From positions 1 to 42,244 of the forward strand of contig CAJTCE010000033.1 of the NCBI GenBank assembly GCA_910574745.1: a stretch of DNA of 42,244 bases, written 5' to 3'. This stretch comes from Lachnospiraceae bacterium (lineage in GTDB: Bacteria; Bacillota; Clostridia; Lachnospirales; Lachnospiraceae). How positions within the stretch are numbered: position 1 is the stretch's first letter; each line of letters begins with the position of its first letter. The notes under the pieces were generated by a model, which made no database searches, had not been told where the DNA came from, and was given only the letters and a program-made list of their open reading frames with translations. Shown here piece after piece: positions 24,102 through 33,129 of this stretch. Both the position numbers and the translations under genes were made by a program.

Positions 24102-27100
24102 CTATTTGAAATATTCCACGCCGGATTCAAAGATTCTCATATCCTGCTCGCCGTAAATGTTCATTGCCACAGCCTTATCACGCCTCTCGGAATGGGCCAT
24201 CTTTCCAAAGCATCTTCCGTCGGGAGAAGTAATTCCCTCAATTGCACAGTAGGAACCGTTGATGTTCCACTCCTCATCCATGGAAACATTTCCTTCAAAA
24301 TCCGCATACTGGGTAGCTACCTGCCCGTTTGCAAAGAGCTTATCAAGCCATTCCTTAGGCGCTACAAACCTGCCTTCCCCGTGGGAAGCGGGATTGACAT
24401 AGGTTTTTCCAAGCTCCGCTTTCGCAAGCCATGGAGACTTGTTGGTCACCACTTTGGTATAAACCATTTTGGAAATATGGCGGTTAATGGTATTGAAGGT
24501 CAGGGTCGGAGAATCCTCTTTCTGTCCCACGATTTCCCCAAAAGGAACCAGTCCCAGCTTGATCAGCGCCTGGAATCCGTTACAGATACCTAACGTTAGT
24601 CCGTCTCTTTCCTTTAACAGCTTCATAACCGCTTCTTTGATTTTTTCATTCTGGAAAGCCGTTGCGAAAAACTTAGCGCTTCCGTCCGGCTCGTCTCCTG
24701 CGGAAAAACCGCCGGGGAACATAATAATCTGCGCCTGTCCGATCGCCTTCTCAAATTCATCCACTGAAGCTCTGATATCTTCCGCCGTAATATTCCGGAA
24801 TACCTTGGTTATAACGTCAGCGCCCGCTCTCTCAAAAGCCTTTGCGCTGTCATACTCGCAGTTGGTTCCGGGGAATAAAGGAATAAATACCGTAGGTTTT
24901 GCCACTTTATGCTTACATATATATATGTCACTGGTGTCATAAACTTTGGATTCCACCGGTTCGCATCCTTTTACCGCTTTGGTCGGAAATACCTTCTCCA
25001 GCTTGGAGGTCCATGCCAAAAGCGCTTCCTCTTCACTGACGGATACCCCTTCCTTTGTAAAGGTAAAGCCGCTTTCTGCCACTTCTCCCACTAATACATA
25101 AGGAATGCCCACTGCATCCAGTCTATCCGCAGGTACTTCTGCTAACAGGTTGCCCAGCTGGTTCGTAAATAATTTTTTCGCTTCCAGTCCGCCGTCAAAA
25201 GTAACGCCTAGCTTATTGCCGAATGCCATCTTTGCCGCTGCTGCCGCCACACCCTTGGAATCCAAAGCATAAGCGGAAACAATGACCTTATCCTGAATAA
25301 GCTTTGCAATTACCTCATATAAAGCACAGACCTTTTCGTATACGGGAAGGTCATATTCATCCTTATCAATCCGGAAAGCCACCAGCTTATTTCCTGCTTT
25401 CTTCAATTCCGGCGTAATGATTTCAGGATATTTTGCCACATCTACAGCAAATGACACAAGTGTCGGCGGAACATCAATATCGTTAAAGGTACCCGACATA
25501 CTGTCTTTGCCGCCGATACTGGGCAGGCCAAAACCGATCTGTGCATCAAAGGCGCCTAAGAGAGCCGCAAAAGGCTGACTCCAACGGTGCTTATCCTCTG
25601 TCATCCTGCGGAAATACTCCTGGAAGGTAAACCGTACCTTTTTGTAGTCCCCGCCTGCCGCAACAATTTTGCTTAAGGATTCCAGTACCGCATAAACTGC
25701 CCCATGATAAGGGCTCCAGCCGGATAAATAAGGATCAAAGCCATAGCTCATCATGGTAACGGTTTCTGTTTCTCCCTTTAATAAAGGCAGTTTTGCAACC
25801 ATGGTCTGGATCTCTGTCAACTGGTATTTACCGCCGTAAGGCATATAAACGCTTGCCGCTCCGATGGAAGCGTCAAACATCTCCACAAGTCCCTTCTGAC
25901 TACATACATTCAAATCATTTAAAGTGTTTAAGAAAGCATCCTTTACACCGCCGTTTCCTTTCAAGGCGTTATCCACTGCGGGAACTGCGATTTTATCAAA
26001 ATAATTATCTTCTTTTTTCGGCACATCCACAGCCACATCCGTTTCCTGATGTGCTCCGTTGGTATCTAAGAAGGCTCTTGCTATATTGACGATTTCTTTG
26101 CCTCTCCATTTCAACACCAGTCTGGGCTCCTCTGTCACAACCGCCACTTCAACGGCTTCCAGATTTTCCTCCGCCGCATACTGCAGAAATTCCTTTACAT
26201 CCTTAGGGTCTACTACAACCGCCATACGCTCCTGGGATTCGGAAATGGCAAGCTCCGTACCGTCAAGACCCGCATATTTTTTGGGAACCTTGTCCAAATC
26301 CACCACCAGACCGTCCGCTAACTCTCCGATGGCAACGGAAACGCCGCCTGCGCCGAAATCGTTACATTTCTTAATGAGCCTGCTGACTTCTTCCCTTCTG
26401 AATAATCTCTGTATCTTGCGTTCTGTGGGCGCATTTCCTTTCTGTACCTCTGCACCGCAGGTCTCAATGGAGCTTTCCGTATGGACCTTGGAAGAGCCTG
26501 TTGCGCCGCCGCAGCCGTCGCGCCCCGTCCTTCCTCCTAAGAGAATGATGATGTCCCCCGGATCGGAATTTTCACGGATCACATTTTTTCTGGGAGCCGC
26601 ACCCATAACAGCGCCGATTTCCATTCTCTTCGCCACATAATCGGGATGATATAACTCCTTTACATATCCCGTTGCAAGCCCGATCTGATTGCCGTAAGAG
26701 GAATAGCCGCTTGCCGCGCCCCTTACCAGCTTTTTCTGGGATAATTTACCTTTTAATGTATCCTTTACGGGAACTGTAGGATCTGCCGCGCCGGTAATAC
26801 GCATTGCCTGGTAAACATACCCTCTTCCCGATAAGGGATCCCTGATGGCGCCTCCAAGGCAGGTTGCCGCACCACCAAAAGGTTCGATTTCCGTAGGATG
26901 GTTGTGGGTCTCGTTTTTAAAGAACACCAGCCACTCCTCTTCTTTTCCGTCAATTTCAACGGGAACTACTATAGAGCAGGCATTAATTTCATCGGATTCC
27001 TCCAAGTCCTGCAGCTTCCCTTCTTTTTTCAGTTTCCTCATTGCCATAAGGGCAAGATCCATAAGGCAGACGAATTTATCGTCCCTTCCTTTAAAAATCT

Positions 27101-27887
27101 CTTCCCTTGTCTGTAAATATTCCTGATAGGTTTTCTCAATAGGCGCCTTGTAAAAGCCGTCCTCAATTTCCACATTTTTTAATTCCGTAGAAAAGGTAGT
27201 ATGGCGGCAGTGATCCGACCAATAGGTATCCAGCACGCGGATTTCCGTCATGGACGGGTCTCTGTGCTCTTCATTTCTATAATAATTTTGAATATGAAGA
27301 AAGTCCTTGAATGTCATGGCAAGGGACAAAGAATCATATAAAGCCTTTAAGGCATTTTCATCCATTGCAAAAAAGCCGTCAAAAATCTTAACATCCTCCG
27401 GCTCCTCAAACTCCGTAATCAGCGTTTCCGGCTTTACCATATCGGTTTCCCTGGAATCCACAGGGTTGATACAGTAAGCTTTGATTTCCGCAAATTCCTC
27501 ATCGGAAATCTCTCCCGACAGAAGATAGGTTACCGCCGTCTTAATCACAGGCTCCTCGTCTTCCTTTAAGAACTTGACGCACTGCATTGCCGAATCCGCT
27601 CTCTGGTCAAACTGTCCCGGCAAATATTCCACGCTGAAGATCCTTTCTCCCGGTTTTACCTCAAAAGACTCCTCATATAAAATATCAACAGGCGGTTCTG
27701 AAAATATAGTCCTGCAGGATTTATCAAAAATTTCATCGGATAAATTCTCCACATCATATCTGATAAAAACCCGGACCTTTGTAAGCCCTGAAATTCCCAG
27801 ATAACTCTTTAACTCCTCCTGCAGTTCTTTTGCCTTAACCGCAAAATCTTCCCTCTTTTCCACGTAAATACGCTTTACATTTGCCAT
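24102..27887 (-). CDS. purL: Phosphoribosylformylglycinamidine synthase (single-chain)
   Basis: Catalyses the fourth step of purine synthesis (FGAR to FGAM with glutamine and ATP). ATG at 27887 follows GGAGG by seven bases; 1261 aa. Order: N-terminal domain (VKRIYVEKREDFAVKA), linker with YWSDHCRHTTFSTEL, two ATP-binding AIRS halves (KNETHNHPTEIEPFGGAATC and GLPSIGGKDSMSGTF), and a C-terminal class I glutaminase with FPGGFSAGDEPDGSAKF, the nucleophile Cys in LGICNGFQAL and the HGE triad end SHGEGRF. Many Clostridia use this long fused form instead of PurL+PurQ+PurS. It stands alone with its own promoter. No purine riboswitch was recognised upstream. Confidence 0.97.
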   Translation of the reverse strand: MANVKRIYVEKREDFAVKAKELQEELKSYLGISGLTKVRVFIRYDVENLSDEIFDKSCRTIFSEPPVDILYEESFEVKPGERIFSVEYLPGQFDQRADSAMQCVKFLKEDEEPVIKTAVTYLLSGEISDEEFAEIKAYCINPVDSRETDMVKPETLITEFEEPEDVKIFDGFFAMDENALKALYDSLSLAMTFKDFLHIQNYYRNEEHRDPSMTEIRVLDTYWSDHCRHTTFSTELKNVEIEDGFYKAPIEKTYQEYLQTREEIFKGRDDKFVCLMDLALMAMRKLKKEGKLQDLEESDEINACSIVVPVEIDGKEEEWLVFFKNETHNHPTEIEPFGGAATCLGGAIRDPLSGRGYVYQAMRITGAADPTVPVKDTLKGKLSQKKLVRGAASGYSSYGNQIGLATGYVKELYHPDYVAKRMEIGAVMGAAPRKNVIRENSDPGDIIILLGGRTGRDGCGGATGSSKVHTESSIETCGAEVQKGNAPTERKIQRLFRREEVSRLIKKCNDFGAGGVSVAIGELADGLVVDLDKVPKKYAGLDGTELAISESQERMAVVVDPKDVKEFLQYAAEENLEAVEVAVVTEEPRLVLKWRGKEIVNIARAFLDTNGAHQETDVAVDVPKKEDNYFDKIAVPAVDNALKGNGGVKDAFLNTLNDLNVCSQKGLVEMFDASIGAASVYMPYGGKYQLTEIQTMVAKLPLLKGETETVTMMSYGFDPYLSGWSPYHGAVYAVLESLSKIVAAGGDYKKVRFTFQEYFRRMTEDKHRWSQPFAALLGAFDAQIGFGLPSIGGKDSMSGTFNDIDVPPTLVSFAVDVAKYPEIITPELKKAGNKLVAFRIDKDEYDLPVYEKVCALYEVIAKLIQDKVIVSAYALDSKGVAAAAAKMAFGNKLGVTFDGGLEAKKLFTNQLGNLLAEVPADRLDAVGIPYVLVGEVAESGFTFTKEGVSVSEEEALLAWTSKLEKVFPTKAVKGCEPVESKVYDTSDIYICKHKVAKPTVFIPLFPGTNCEYDSAKAFERAGADVITKVFRNITAEDIRASVDEFEKAIGQAQIIMFPGGFSAGDEPDGSAKFFATAFQNEKIKEAVMKLLKERDGLTLGICNGFQALIKLGLVPFGEIVGQKEDSPTLTFNTINRHISKMVYTKVVTNKSPWLAKAELGKTYVNPASHGEGRFVAPKEWLDKLFANGQVATQYADFEGNVSMDEEWNINGSYCAIEGITSPDGRCFGKMAHSERRDKAVAMNIYGEQDMRIFESGVEYFK

Positions 27888-27933
27888 GGTATTTCCTCCA
27901 TATGTTTCATTGTTCATTTTGCACACTACTTCT

Positions 27934-27961
27934 ATTATACAAAATTCAGGCCTTTTTTCAA
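27934..27961 (-). promoter_or_regulatory. purL promoter
   Basis: On the minus strand TTGAAA (27956-27961) and TATAAT (27934-27939) are separated by 16 bases, about 47 bases before the purL ATG. Confidence 0.65.
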
Positions 27962-28599
27962 CAAATAAGGGGTTTTTCTTTTCAATAATCTTTTGTGAAT
28001 ATACAAAAATATAGTTTACAATAATATTTACTATTATATTGCCTTGTGGTACAAAAATCAGCTGTTTTTCCGGGTCTATGATCCGGTTTACGCATAATTT
28101 GCTAAAACACCTATTCTTATGTATACTATATCTGGTATTGTGCCGGTATTTATTTAACTATATATTTTCTTTTCCTATATCTTTTAAAATAAACGACATT
28201 TATATCGTTTTTCATTTACTATGTGACAATATATGTCTAAATATAAGCTTTTTACAAAAGCTGTTCCTGCTATTTATATTCTCCATCTCTATTAATCATT
28301 TTTCAGAAACTTACTGTCATATTTGTAGTTTATTAATATTTCTTGTATTTATTAACTTTACATAATTTTTTTGCTTTTTGACCTAATAACACTATATATT
28401 GTATTTTATACCTTTTTTATTTTTATATTTTGATTCCTATTCAATATTATGTAAACATGTTTTATGTAAACTATTTTCTTGTTTATTTTGCTGTTTAAAT
28501 TTGCAATTTAAACATTTTTATAGTAACGCAGGCCAGCTTATGTAGAAATGGCTCAAAAGAGAAAAGAAACAACAAAAGCCCAAAGCAATAAAATAAAAA
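27962..28599. other. Very AT-rich intergenic region
   Basis: About 640 bases of AT-rich DNA without a convincing gene. A 108-codon plus-strand frame at 28039-28365 opens with TTG, has no ribosome binding site and is rich in Phe/Leu/Ile/Tyr, as expected from T-rich sequence. No riboswitch or repeat was recognised. Confidence 0.5.
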
Positions 28600-28633
28600 A
28601 TACCTGGAAACCAACCGTGCAGGTCCCAGGTAT
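28600..28633 (-). terminator. Terminator of the Spo0A-C gene
   Basis: ATACCTGG (28600-28607) pairs with CCAGGTAT (28626-28633); on the minus strand the hairpin is followed by TTTTTATTTTATT. It lies 16 bases past the stop codon. Confidence 0.85.
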
Positions 28634-28649
28634 CTGAAACATTATTATT

Positions 28650-29039
28650 TTATGATGCAATGGTTACTACCTTATAGTCAAGGCGAATCTTATCCGCTAT
28701 TCTGGCAATATATTCACTATTGGTAGGTCTGCCTTTTCCGGAATCATGGGAATATCCGAAAAGCTCTTCCATCGTTTCACAATTTCCCCTTGTCCATGAT
28801 ACTTCAATGGCATTTCGTATTGCTCTTTCCACCTTCTGCGGCGTCGTTTTGTATATTCTTGCAATTTCCGGATACAAAAGCTTTGTAACGCTGCTGACTG
28901 CCTCCATATCAGCTTCGGAAATCAAAATTGCTTCTCTCACGTAATGATAACCTTTCAGATGTGCCGGAATCCCTAAATCCAGCATAATCCTGGTTACATA
29001 TTTTTCCAGTTCTACACGCTTTGTCAATTCATTTATCAT
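28650..29039 (-). CDS. Stand-alone Spo0A C-terminal (DNA-binding) domain protein
   Basis: 129 aa from ATG at 29039; the ribosome binding site AAGGGG is weak. The whole protein matches the sporulation regulator Spo0A effector domain: VTRIMLDLGIPAHLKGYHYV, the YPEIARIYKTTPQKVERAIR recognition region and WTRGN...ELFGYS...GRPTNSEYIARIAD. No receiver domain precedes it, so it cannot be switched on by the phosphorelay in the usual way. It may act constitutively at 0A boxes or compete with full-length Spo0A. Three TGTCG cores lie about 100 bases upstream, suggesting that Spo0A or this protein controls the gene. Confidence 0.9.
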   Translation of the reverse strand: MINELTKRVELEKYVTRIMLDLGIPAHLKGYHYVREAILISEADMEAVSSVTKLLYPEIARIYKTTPQKVERAIRNAIEVSWTRGNCETMEELFGYSHDSGKGRPTNSEYIARIADKIRLDYKVVTIAS

Positions 29040-29135
29040 ATTTATTTTCCCCTTTTTCTTTTTCTGCAAACATTATGTAACATCTTGCACGGTTATGTAA
29101 TTAAAGTACCATTTATATATGAAAATGTCTATCAT

Positions 29136-29164
29136 TGTCGGTCGCAAAATATCGACAAATGTCG
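29136..29164. promoter_or_regulatory. Cluster of three 0A-box-like TGTCG cores
   Basis: TGTCG occurs on the plus strand at 29136 and 29160 and on the minus strand at 29153-29157 (TTTGTCGATA, close to the 0A box TGTCGAA). Three cores in 29 bases upstream of the Spo0A-C gene suggest Spo0A-type binding. Confidence 0.5.
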
Positions 29165-29236
29165 CAATTTACAGGGGTAAACGGAAGGTTGAGAAAGCTA
29201 CTCTTTTGTACAACTCGCGGCCTTTACAGGATCATA

Positions 29237-29267
29237 AGTCTTTAGACTACTTGTGGTCTTTAGACCA
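29237..29267. promoter_or_regulatory. Two tandem near-identical palindromes
   Basis: AGTCTTTAGACT (29237-29248) and TGGTCTTTAGACCA (29254-29267) share the core GTCTTTAGAC and have centres 18 bases apart. Likely paired operator sites for an unknown dimeric regulator. Confidence 0.5.
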
Positions 29268-29282
29268 TACTTGCAAAAATAA

Positions 29283-29356
29283 AAAGAACCCGTTTCAGAG
29301 CATTTTATCTTTTGTAAAAAGTAGTACTTTTCCTTCTGCTCCAAATCAGGTTCTTT
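29283..29356 (-). terminator. Long hairpin with T-tail downstream of the MBL-fold gene
   Basis: On the minus strand AAAGAACC-TGATTT-GGAGCA pairs with TGCTCT-GAAACG-GGTTCTTT (about 20 bp, few mismatches), with an inner AAAAGT/ACTTTT hairpin, then TTATTTTT. A strong terminator or the 3-prime end of a small RNA, about 120 bases past the MBL-fold stop codon. Confidence 0.65.
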
Positions 29357-29475
29357 CTGAAAAAAGTATAACATCTTTTTTGCAGATAAACAACGTCCAT
29401 ATTCTTCCATTTTGACGGATTTTGGCAGATTCCGCTAAAATTTGAAAAAATATTGGGAAGTGTTTCACATTCATC

Positions 29476-30288
29476 CTATAAGGAAATGCTCTCCAAATCA
29501 TCGGGAATATACAAGCCGCCATGAAAATATTGACTACCTTCCTTATAGTACAATTCCTTGCGATTCCGTATATTTTTGTCCTCCGTATGATAGAGAATCA
29601 GGTTTTGAACATTTAATCTCTCTGCCAGCTCGCAGGCGTCCTTTACGGTGGAATGGTATTTTTCATATGGTTTAAAAGTATCCGCCTGGGAATGAAGACA
29701 GAACGCCTCATGCAGCAGCCATTTGCTGCCTTGCACATATTCTTTTTCACATTGGTTATAAGGCTCGTCTCCACAACAGGTCAGCTTTTCTCCCCCGTCC
29801 AGTTCCATGGAAAAACCAAACTGTTTGTCCTTTATGGACTGTATGTCAAAAAAGGTCACTTTACTTCCGTTGATTTCCCGCGTTTCCTTGTCATGAACCG
29901 TAATCAAATGAATTCGCTCTCCGATAAATCGGGTCTGCTTCTCCCAAAACAGCTGAACCGTCAAATTCGTTATTAGAGCAATGACTTCATCATGGGCGTA
30001 AATGTTCACATCTCCCTCATAATTCCCCTGTCCTATGGCCTGGCAGACTGACCGGATCAGCCAGATAATCCCCAGTATATGGTCAATATGCTTATGGGTA
30101 ACAAAGATTTCTTTCATATCCGTCCAATCATACCCGGCGCTTCTAAGTTGTCGGAAGATAGCGTTTCCCCCGCCGCCGTCAACTAGAAAATGCCTTTCTC
30201 CATTGCTTTCCTCACGGTTTATGACAAAACAGGTATTATAGCATTCCGTTACCATTGCGTTTCCTGTTCCCAACATTGTGATCTTCAT
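29476..30288 (-). CDS. MBL-fold metallo-hydrolase (RNase Z-like family)
   Basis: 270 aa from ATG at 30288, preceded by GGAGG with five-base spacing. The beta-lactamase fold starts MKITMLGTGNAMVTECYNTC; FLVDGGGGN and the metal motif VTHKHIDHILG (HxHxDH) follow, then LTCCGDEPYN (bridging Asp), KWLLHEAFC and LILYHTED (last His). This order is that of RNase Z/arylsulfatase-type hydrolases. The substrate is unknown; tRNA 3-prime processing is unlikely because the RNase Z exosite arm is missing. Transcription probably stops at the hairpin at 29283-29356. Confidence 0.85.
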   Translation of the reverse strand: MKITMLGTGNAMVTECYNTCFVINREESNGERHFLVDGGGGNAIFRQLRSAGYDWTDMKEIFVTHKHIDHILGIIWLIRSVCQAIGQGNYEGDVNIYAHDEVIALITNLTVQLFWEKQTRFIGERIHLITVHDKETREINGSKVTFFDIQSIKDKQFGFSMELDGGEKLTCCGDEPYNQCEKEYVQGSKWLLHEAFCLHSQADTFKPYEKYHSTVKDACELAERLNVQNLILYHTEDKNIRNRKELYYKEGSQYFHGGLYIPDDLESISL

Positions 30289-30350
30289 TTTTGCCTCCAT
30301 GAATAATAACTTTAACCAAGCCGGTTTCTCACAGATTACCTGATGTTTCC

Positions 30351-30513
30351 TTATCGCTTTTCCGCTGTGTATTTTAGGTTCTCTAAAAACACGGCATCCA
30401 GCGTTTCCCACTCCTGCCTCCTGTCGTCTTCCATTTCCTTTGACAGCTATCCGTACCGGACGATCTCGTCCTTAATATACTTTCTGATTAAAGGCAGACC
30501 AATAAAGGCCTTA
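30351..30513 (-). pseudogene. C-terminal fragment with in-frame TAG, unrecognised
   Basis: The frame reads AFIGLPLIRKYIKDEIVRYG, then TAG, then LSKEMEDDRRQEWETLDAVF and a short tail before TAA at 30351. It looks protein-like on both sides of the amber codon, so a nonsense mutation is likely. Family unknown. Upstream is the nucleotidyltransferase remnant. Confidence 0.4.
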
Positions 30514-30535
30514 AGGCATAGACATTTTTTATATC

Positions 30536-30760
30536 TTACCTCTTCCCCCAGCCCTTTATATCAAGCACTTCATCTAACTGCCACTCGATGACGTCCCTTT
30601 TTATAAAAATCTTCATGGCGTTTTTGACTGAAGGATAAATAGGCTGATCCTCGTCCAGGCCCAGCAGGTCCGAAGGCAGGTTCAGGGTAATTCCCCTCAA
30701 GTCAATATCGCTGCTGTATCAATTGCGGTTCCGGCCGTTTTGCCGAAATTTGACGACGTG
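30536..30760 (-). pseudogene. Nucleotidyltransferase-domain remnant
   Basis: The frame contains NGRNRN, then TGA, then YSSDIDLRGITLN, followed by about 45 residues ending in TAA at 30536. It matches the MNT/pol-beta motif in which a GSR.NG loop precedes (N/Y)SDIDL, the two catalytic aspartates. The GSR loop just upstream is altered by a small deletion (FGKTAG) and a TGA splits the motif, so the gene is dead. Such domains are often antitoxins paired with HEPN toxins. Confidence 0.45.
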
Positions 30761-30791
30761 TTTTCCTTTACTTTCCTATTATCTTACCGTA

Positions 30792-31000
30792 TCATAATAA
30801 TTGTGTAAAGGGGATTGCGGTTCGGCTTTGAGGCTGGCCGCTTTTTTCCTTTTTCGTCTTACAGCCTTTCAATGATTCACGATACCATTGTCTGTCATAC
30901 AATTTTCTGATTCCATCTGCCTCAAGAATTTCGATTATAAAGTCAATATCCCCAAGCTCCTTTACCTGATGACAGATATTACTTTTGAATGTTTCAAAGG
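30792..31000 (-). pseudogene. Hypothetical protein fragment
   Basis: Open frame ICHQVKELGDIDFIIEILEA, then DGIRKLYDRQWYRESL, running into unrelated sequence before TGA at 30792. It has coding character but no start codon and no family that I recognise. Confidence 0.35.
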
Positions 31001-31168
31001 AGCACCTATACTCATCCGCTTTCCCTCCCCAAAAAGCAGACAGCCATACATAAAATCGAATAGAGCGGATTGCTTTTTATCCCCAAATGGAAAAATAAAT
31101 TTGAATATGATAATATAGAAACCAATCAGGCAGGGAACAATAAATGTAATCGGGAGGTATAGCGGATT

Positions 31169-32701
31169 ATGGAAAAAAATCATATCTATATTGCAATCGA
31201 TTTAAAATCTTTTTATGCCTCCGTGGAATGTGTAGAGCGGCAGTTAGACCCAATGGACACGAACCTGGTGGTTGCAGATGCGTCAAGAACGGAAAAGACC
31301 ATCTGTCTTGCCGTTTCCCCGTCTCTAAAATCCTTTGGCCTTTCAGGAAGGGCAAGACTGTTTGAGGTAGTCCAAAAGGTCAAAGAAGTAAATGCTTTAA
31401 GGAAATCAAAAGCACCCGGACATAAGTTTTCCGGAGAATCCTATCTCTTAAGTGAACTGCAAAATCATCCTGAGCTTGCACTCTCCTATGTGATTGCACC
31501 GCCCCGTATGGCCCATTACATGGAATACAGCACCCGGATTTATCAAATCTATCTGAAATATGTGGCTCCGGAGGACATCCATGTATATTCCATTGATGAG
31601 GTATTTATGGATGTTACCGCCTACCTTAAAACGTATTCCCTTTCTGCAAGAGAACTTGCCTCGAAAATAATACAGGACGTTCTTACACAGACCGGAATTA
31701 CCGCTACAGCCGGGATAGGGACAAACCTGTATTTGTGTAAGGTCGCCATGGATATTGTGGCAAAGCATGTGGAACCGGATAAAAACGGGGTCCGGATCGC
31801 AGAACTGGATGAAAAGCAATACCGGGAGCTTCTGTGGGATCACAAACCAATTACCGACTTCTGGCGGGTGGGACCGGGATATGCCAAAAAGCTGGCGGAA
31901 AACGGCATGTTTACCATGGGCGATATCGCAAGATGCTCCATAGGCAGCGAACAGAGCTGTTATAACGAGGATTTGCTTTACAAATTATTCGGCGTCAACG
32001 CAGAGCTTCTGATCGACCACGCATGGGGATGGGAGCCTGCAACCCTTGACCTTGTAAAACAATATAAGCCCAAAACCAACTGTTTGAGTTCCGGCCAGGT
32101 ATTACAATGTCCTTATGATTACGCAAAGGCAAAGCTGATCGTGAAAGAGATGACGGACCTGCTTGTACTGGATCTGGTAGAAAAAAAGCTGGTTACAGAC
32201 CAGATTGTCCTTACCATCGGATATGATATTGAAAATCTGACAAACCCTGAAATCAGCAAATATTACACGGGAGAGATAACCATAGACCATTACGGGCGCA
32301 AAGTTCCAAAGCATGCCCACGGCACTGCCAATCTGGAGCAAATGACCTCATCCACAAAACTTATCATGGATGCAGTTATGGCTCTGTATGAGCGCATTAT
32401 AGATAAAAAAATACTTGTCCGCAGAATCAACGTAACGGCAAATCATCTCATTGACGAATCCACCGCACAGGAGCAAGAACAGAATTCTTTTATCCAGATG
32501 GACTTGTTTACGGATTACGAAAACTTGGAAAAACAGCAAATAGAAAAGGAAGCTAATCTAAAAAAAGAACGCGCGATCCAGGAAGCAATTCTGTCCGCCC
32601 GGAAAAAATATGGAAAAAATGCTATTTTGAAGGGAATGAATCTGGAAGAAGGCGCAACGACCAAGGAAAGAAACCATCAGATTGGAGGGCATAAAGCATA
32701 A
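31169..32701 (+). CDS. Y-family DNA polymerase (UmuC/DinB-like)
   Basis: Translesion DNA polymerase, 510 aa, with GGGAGG upstream of ATG. Palm motifs: AIDLKSFYASVE (metal-binding D11), VYSIDEVFMDVT (D143-E144). The helix-hairpin-helix thumb (FWRVGPGYAKKLAENGMFTM) and little-finger domain follow, and a C-terminal QMDLF (443-447) is a sliding-clamp binding motif. This branch is the mobile-element/plasmid UmuC type found in Firmicutes rather than housekeeping PolIV. The next gene (YolD-like) starts at the base after its stop, the classical polymerase-YolD pair. No LexA box was recognised upstream. Confidence 0.93.
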   Translation: MEKNHIYIAIDLKSFYASVECVERQLDPMDTNLVVADASRTEKTICLAVSPSLKSFGLSGRARLFEVVQKVKEVNALRKSKAPGHKFSGESYLLSELQNHPELALSYVIAPPRMAHYMEYSTRIYQIYLKYVAPEDIHVYSIDEVFMDVTAYLKTYSLSARELASKIIQDVLTQTGITATAGIGTNLYLCKVAMDIVAKHVEPDKNGVRIAELDEKQYRELLWDHKPITDFWRVGPGYAKKLAENGMFTMGDIARCSIGSEQSCYNEDLLYKLFGVNAELLIDHAWGWEPATLDLVKQYKPKTNCLSSGQVLQCPYDYAKAKLIVKEMTDLLVLDLVEKKLVTDQIVLTIGYDIENLTNPEISKYYTGEITIDHYGRKVPKHAHGTANLEQMTSSTKLIMDAVMALYERIIDKKILVRRINVTANHLIDESTAQEQEQNSFIQMDLFTDYENLEKQQIEKEANLKKERAIQEAILSARKKYGKNAILKGMNLEEGATTKERNHQIGGHKA

Positions 32702-33127
32702 ATGGGAAACTATGACGATATTATCAATCTTCCCCATCATGAATCCGCAAAGCATCCCCGGATGTCTGCGGTCGACAGAGCGGCCCAGTTTTCTTCATTT
32801 GCCGCCTTAACGGGGCATGAAGCGGCAATTGCTGAAACTGCCCGTCTGACTGACACAAGGCCGGTTCTTGATGAAAGCAGGAAAGCGGAATTGAACGACC
32901 GGTTACAAATTGTTCTGGAACATATTTCACTAAAACCGGAAACTGCGATCACATATTTTGTTCCTGACGCAAAAAAAGCGGGTGGCTCTTATCATCAGAC
33001 AATAGGAACTGTAAAGAAATTTAACGAAGCAGGGCATACCATTATTATGGAAAACGGTACAGTCATTCCCATAAACGATATCCTTGAAATAGAAAGCTCT
33101 GTCTTTGGATATCTTGAAAAGGATTGA
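32702..33127 (+). CDS. YolD-like protein
   Basis: 141 aa; the start codon directly follows the polymerase stop (TAAATG), so translation is coupled. The N-terminal half has the YolD signature RMSAVDRAAQFSSFAALTGH and the C-terminal half resembles the YolD beta domain (NGTVIPINDILEIES). YolD proteins regularly accompany UmuC-type polymerases and are thought to play the UmuD-like accessory role. Cytoplasmic, no membrane segment. Its gene ends two bases before a convergent small ORF. Confidence 0.9.
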   Translation: MGNYDDIINLPHHESAKHPRMSAVDRAAQFSSFAALTGHEAAIAETARLTDTRPVLDESRKAELNDRLQIVLEHISLKPETAITYFVPDAKKAGGSYHQTIGTVKKFNEAGHTIIMENGTVIPINDILEIESSVFGYLEKD

Positions 33128-33129
33128 TG

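Noticed and set aside
24469-27126. Long plus-strand frames opposite purL
   Set aside because: Antisense shadows; purL motifs are continuous on the other strand.
27890-28100. Purine riboswitch upstream of purL
   Set aside because: The leader is only about 40 bases after the promoter and lacks the conserved three-way junction sequences.
28039-28365. 108-codon plus-strand frame upstream of purL
   Set aside because: TTG start, no ribosome binding site, composition explained by T-rich DNA; no domain seen.
29198-29410. 70-codon minus-strand frame
   Set aside because: It is antisense through the long hairpin and the twin palindromes and has no ribosome binding site.
31119-31168. Possible LexA/SOS box before the Y-family polymerase
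   Set aside because: No GAAC-N4-GTTC-like palindrome is present; GGGAACAATAAATG is not symmetric.
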